NCBI GenBank assembly: GCA_016711435.1 | Contig: JADJSY010000011.1 | Location: 175,533 to 239,532 of the forward strand | DNA: 64,000 nt | Origin: Lewinellaceae bacterium | Lineage (GTDB): Bacteria > Bacteroidota > Bacteroidia > Chitinophagales > Saprospiraceae | Reading direction: 5' to 3' | Shown here: one piece after another, positions 63,079-64,000 of the stretch | How the letters are laid out: every line of letters begins with the position of its first letter | How positions within the stretch are numbered: position 1 is the stretch's first letter | Notes under the pieces: generated by a model | What the model was told of the DNA's origin: nothing | The model's input: the letters and a program-made list of their open reading frames with translations, nothing else | Databases searched by the model: none | Position numbers and translations under genes: made by a program

Positions 63079-63654
63079 CTACAACCCCGCACTTCTGGTG
63101 TCTTCGTTATACCCACCTTCCATCGTCCAAAAATTAGTCAAAAAAGGCCATCGCACATCACCGGCAGCATAAAAAGAAGCAGATGACCAGATATATTCCT
63201 CAGGCACAGAAGCCAGGTTCCACTTGTAGGAAACAGGATTGTGATGGATGTAATTGATTTTTTGCAAGGCCACTTTATCTGTGTAAATGGGAATTGACAA
63301 TGGCCGGTCTTTGAAAAACTGATATTGCCGGTCCTTCCGGTCCGTACGAAAACGCTCCAATACTTCAGGATGGTAATCGCGTAAATCATACCGAATCGTT
63401 TGGGAAATGTATTTAAGCATCCGTTGATGCGTGTTCTGAAGTATATCCGGATATTTCATGCCCCAGACTACATGAAAATGATTGGGCATTATTACAAAAG
63501 CATATATCCAGCATGAGCCTTCTCTGGCGAGGTAATCAAAACTGCCTGCAACCAAATCTTTGTACTTGTCCGGTTTGAACAAATACTTCCATTGTTTTAC
63601 CGTGGCAGTGGTAAAATACAGATCATGAAGCATTTGTTGGGTAGGCAGATACAC
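63079..63654 (-). CDS. REP-associated tyrosine transposase (RAYT, Y1/HUH family)
   Basis: 191 residues from a GTG at 63654, or 184 from the ATG at 63633 (MLHDLYFTTATVKQW). The HUH metal motif is in VIMPNHFHVVW (His59, His61). Downstream is INYIHHNPVSYKW, the RAYT signature (Y-I-H-x-N-P-V), with Tyr135 a candidate. The helical region between (LQNTHQRMLKYISQTI) fits Y1 transposases. RAYTs are single-copy domesticated relatives of IS200/IS605 transposases that recognise REP hairpins and are thought to mobilise them. Here the gene is flanked on both sides by REP doublets, two before and two after, which supports the assignment strongly. Confidence 0.92.
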   Translation of the reverse strand: MYLPTQQMLHDLYFTTATVKQWKYLFKPDKYKDLVAGSFDYLAREGSCWIYAFVIMPNHFHVVWGMKYPDILQNTHQRMLKYISQTIRYDLRDYHPEVLERFRTDRKDRQYQFFKDRPLSIPIYTDKVALQKINYIHHNPVSYKWNLASVPEEYIWSSASFYAAGDVRWPFLTNFWTMEGGYNEDTRSAGL

Positions 63655-63724
63655 CTGGTACGATTAAGCAAACAAAGATAGAAAAGCAGATGTAAAAATG
63701 TACAGACTATGCGGTGAAAAAAAT

Positions 63725-63867
63725 GTGCGGGGTCGTAAGACCCGCGCACGGCAAAAACTCTCAGATTATCAACGGATAGGGCAAAGGGAATTAGTTGACA
63801 ATCAAATCGCTTTTATCAATTGGCAAGCCACGCGTTACCGCCGTGCGTGGGTCTTACGACCCCGCAC
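63725..63867. repeat. REP doublet 3, upstream of the transposase
   Basis: Head 63725-63752 (GTGCGGGGTCGTAAGACCC, GCGCACGGC) and inverse 63831-63867 (CGCGTTACCGCCGTGCG, TGGGTCTTACGACCCCGCAC). Part of the spacer (TTAGTTGACAATCAA) recurs after the next head. It begins about 70 bases before the transposase start on the minus strand, so it lies in its promoter region. Confidence 0.87.
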
Positions 63868-63920
63868 TTTCTTATCGGTGCATTCTCAGAAAATCAAAGC
63901 AAATGGAAGGGTAAAAAAAT

Positions 63921-64000
63921 GTGCGGGGTCGTAAGACCCACGCACGGCGGTAACTTCAGCCTATCAACAGATAGGGGAAAAGGAATTAGTTGACCATCAA
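63921..64000. repeat. REP doublet 4, partial (window edge)
   Basis: Head 63921-63954 (GTGCGGGGTCGTAAGACCC, ACGCACGGCGGTAAC) followed by a spacer with TTAGTTGACCATCAA as in doublet 3. The inverse head is expected just outside the window. Confidence 0.8.

Noticed and set aside
63698..63934. Plus-strand open frame upstream of the transposase
   Set aside because: It lies wholly within REP doublets; the product simply repeats their sequence.
1..64000. tRNA, rRNA and known riboswitches
   Set aside because: No cloverleaf with a TTC-type arm and CCA end, no rRNA segment and no familiar riboswitch core was found by eye. A covariance-model search would be decisive.

Overview
The window looks like a chromosomal piece of a Bacteroidota bacterium, most likely of the Saprospiria type (inference). 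The evidence is several secreted proteins ending in type IX secretion sorting domains (type A at 5256, 9185, 21831, 32168 and 51753; type B, gliding-motility style, at 12787), SprB-like repeats, a long NusB, a DUF3667 protein and a CtlX-type hydrolase. Base composition is near 50% GC. No prophage, CRISPR array, rRNA or tRNA was recognised.

Layout. 1-8642: a partial GNAT acetyltransferase, a lipoprotein isoaspartyl peptidase, proC, two Bacteroidota proteins of unknown role, a large T9SS cargo, and a cytochrome oxidase subunit III-like protein. 9185-17433: two giant exported proteins with beta-propeller, cohesin-like, dockerin-like and SprB modules. 17713-36730: mainly housekeeping genes (hutI, a glycosyltransferase, a methyltransferase, a FemAB-like transferase, ppa, gatB, ctlX, nusB, hldA, an MBL-fold hydrolase, an acyl-CoA dehydrogenase) with small exported proteins between them. 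37006-40764: a sigma factor/membrane TPR pair with exported proteins. 41577-54097: five consecutive plus-strand genes for exported proteins (barrel-like, giant surface protein, fibronectin-type, T9SS-sorted, collagen-like with an S74 tail-fibre end). 54208-58898: sigma factor, membrane TPR protein and exported TPR-CHAT protein in one direction. 59993-62652: a lipoprotein (alpha/alpha)6 glycosidase. 62775-64000: a REP-associated tyrosine transposase set among copies of its palindromic REP doublet.

The most unusual feature is the intergenic DNA. About twenty gaps hold tracts of degenerate, mostly 7-bp repeats (GTGTTTG, GTTATTA, GAATGAG, CTCACTT, CGAAGTC, ATTGATG, TTTGATGG types), usually as the two arms of a palindrome around a core. 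Unrelated arm types share cores, so the elements look modular. All seven convergent gene junctions outside the REP region carry one. Several begin exactly at, or supply, the stop codon of the neighbouring gene, and a few have been read into the protein as a tail. They may be a 3'-end or terminator element family; I know of no description of it in this group.

Sequence quality needs care. At least seven genes are broken by what look like single-base indels, mostly in short homopolymers, and one also has an in-frame TAG. Most are one base short, which fits residual assembly error. Two signal-peptide genes instead have T8 where T7 would be in frame, which could be phase variation. Broken genes are listed over their reconstructed span, with the lesion stated.
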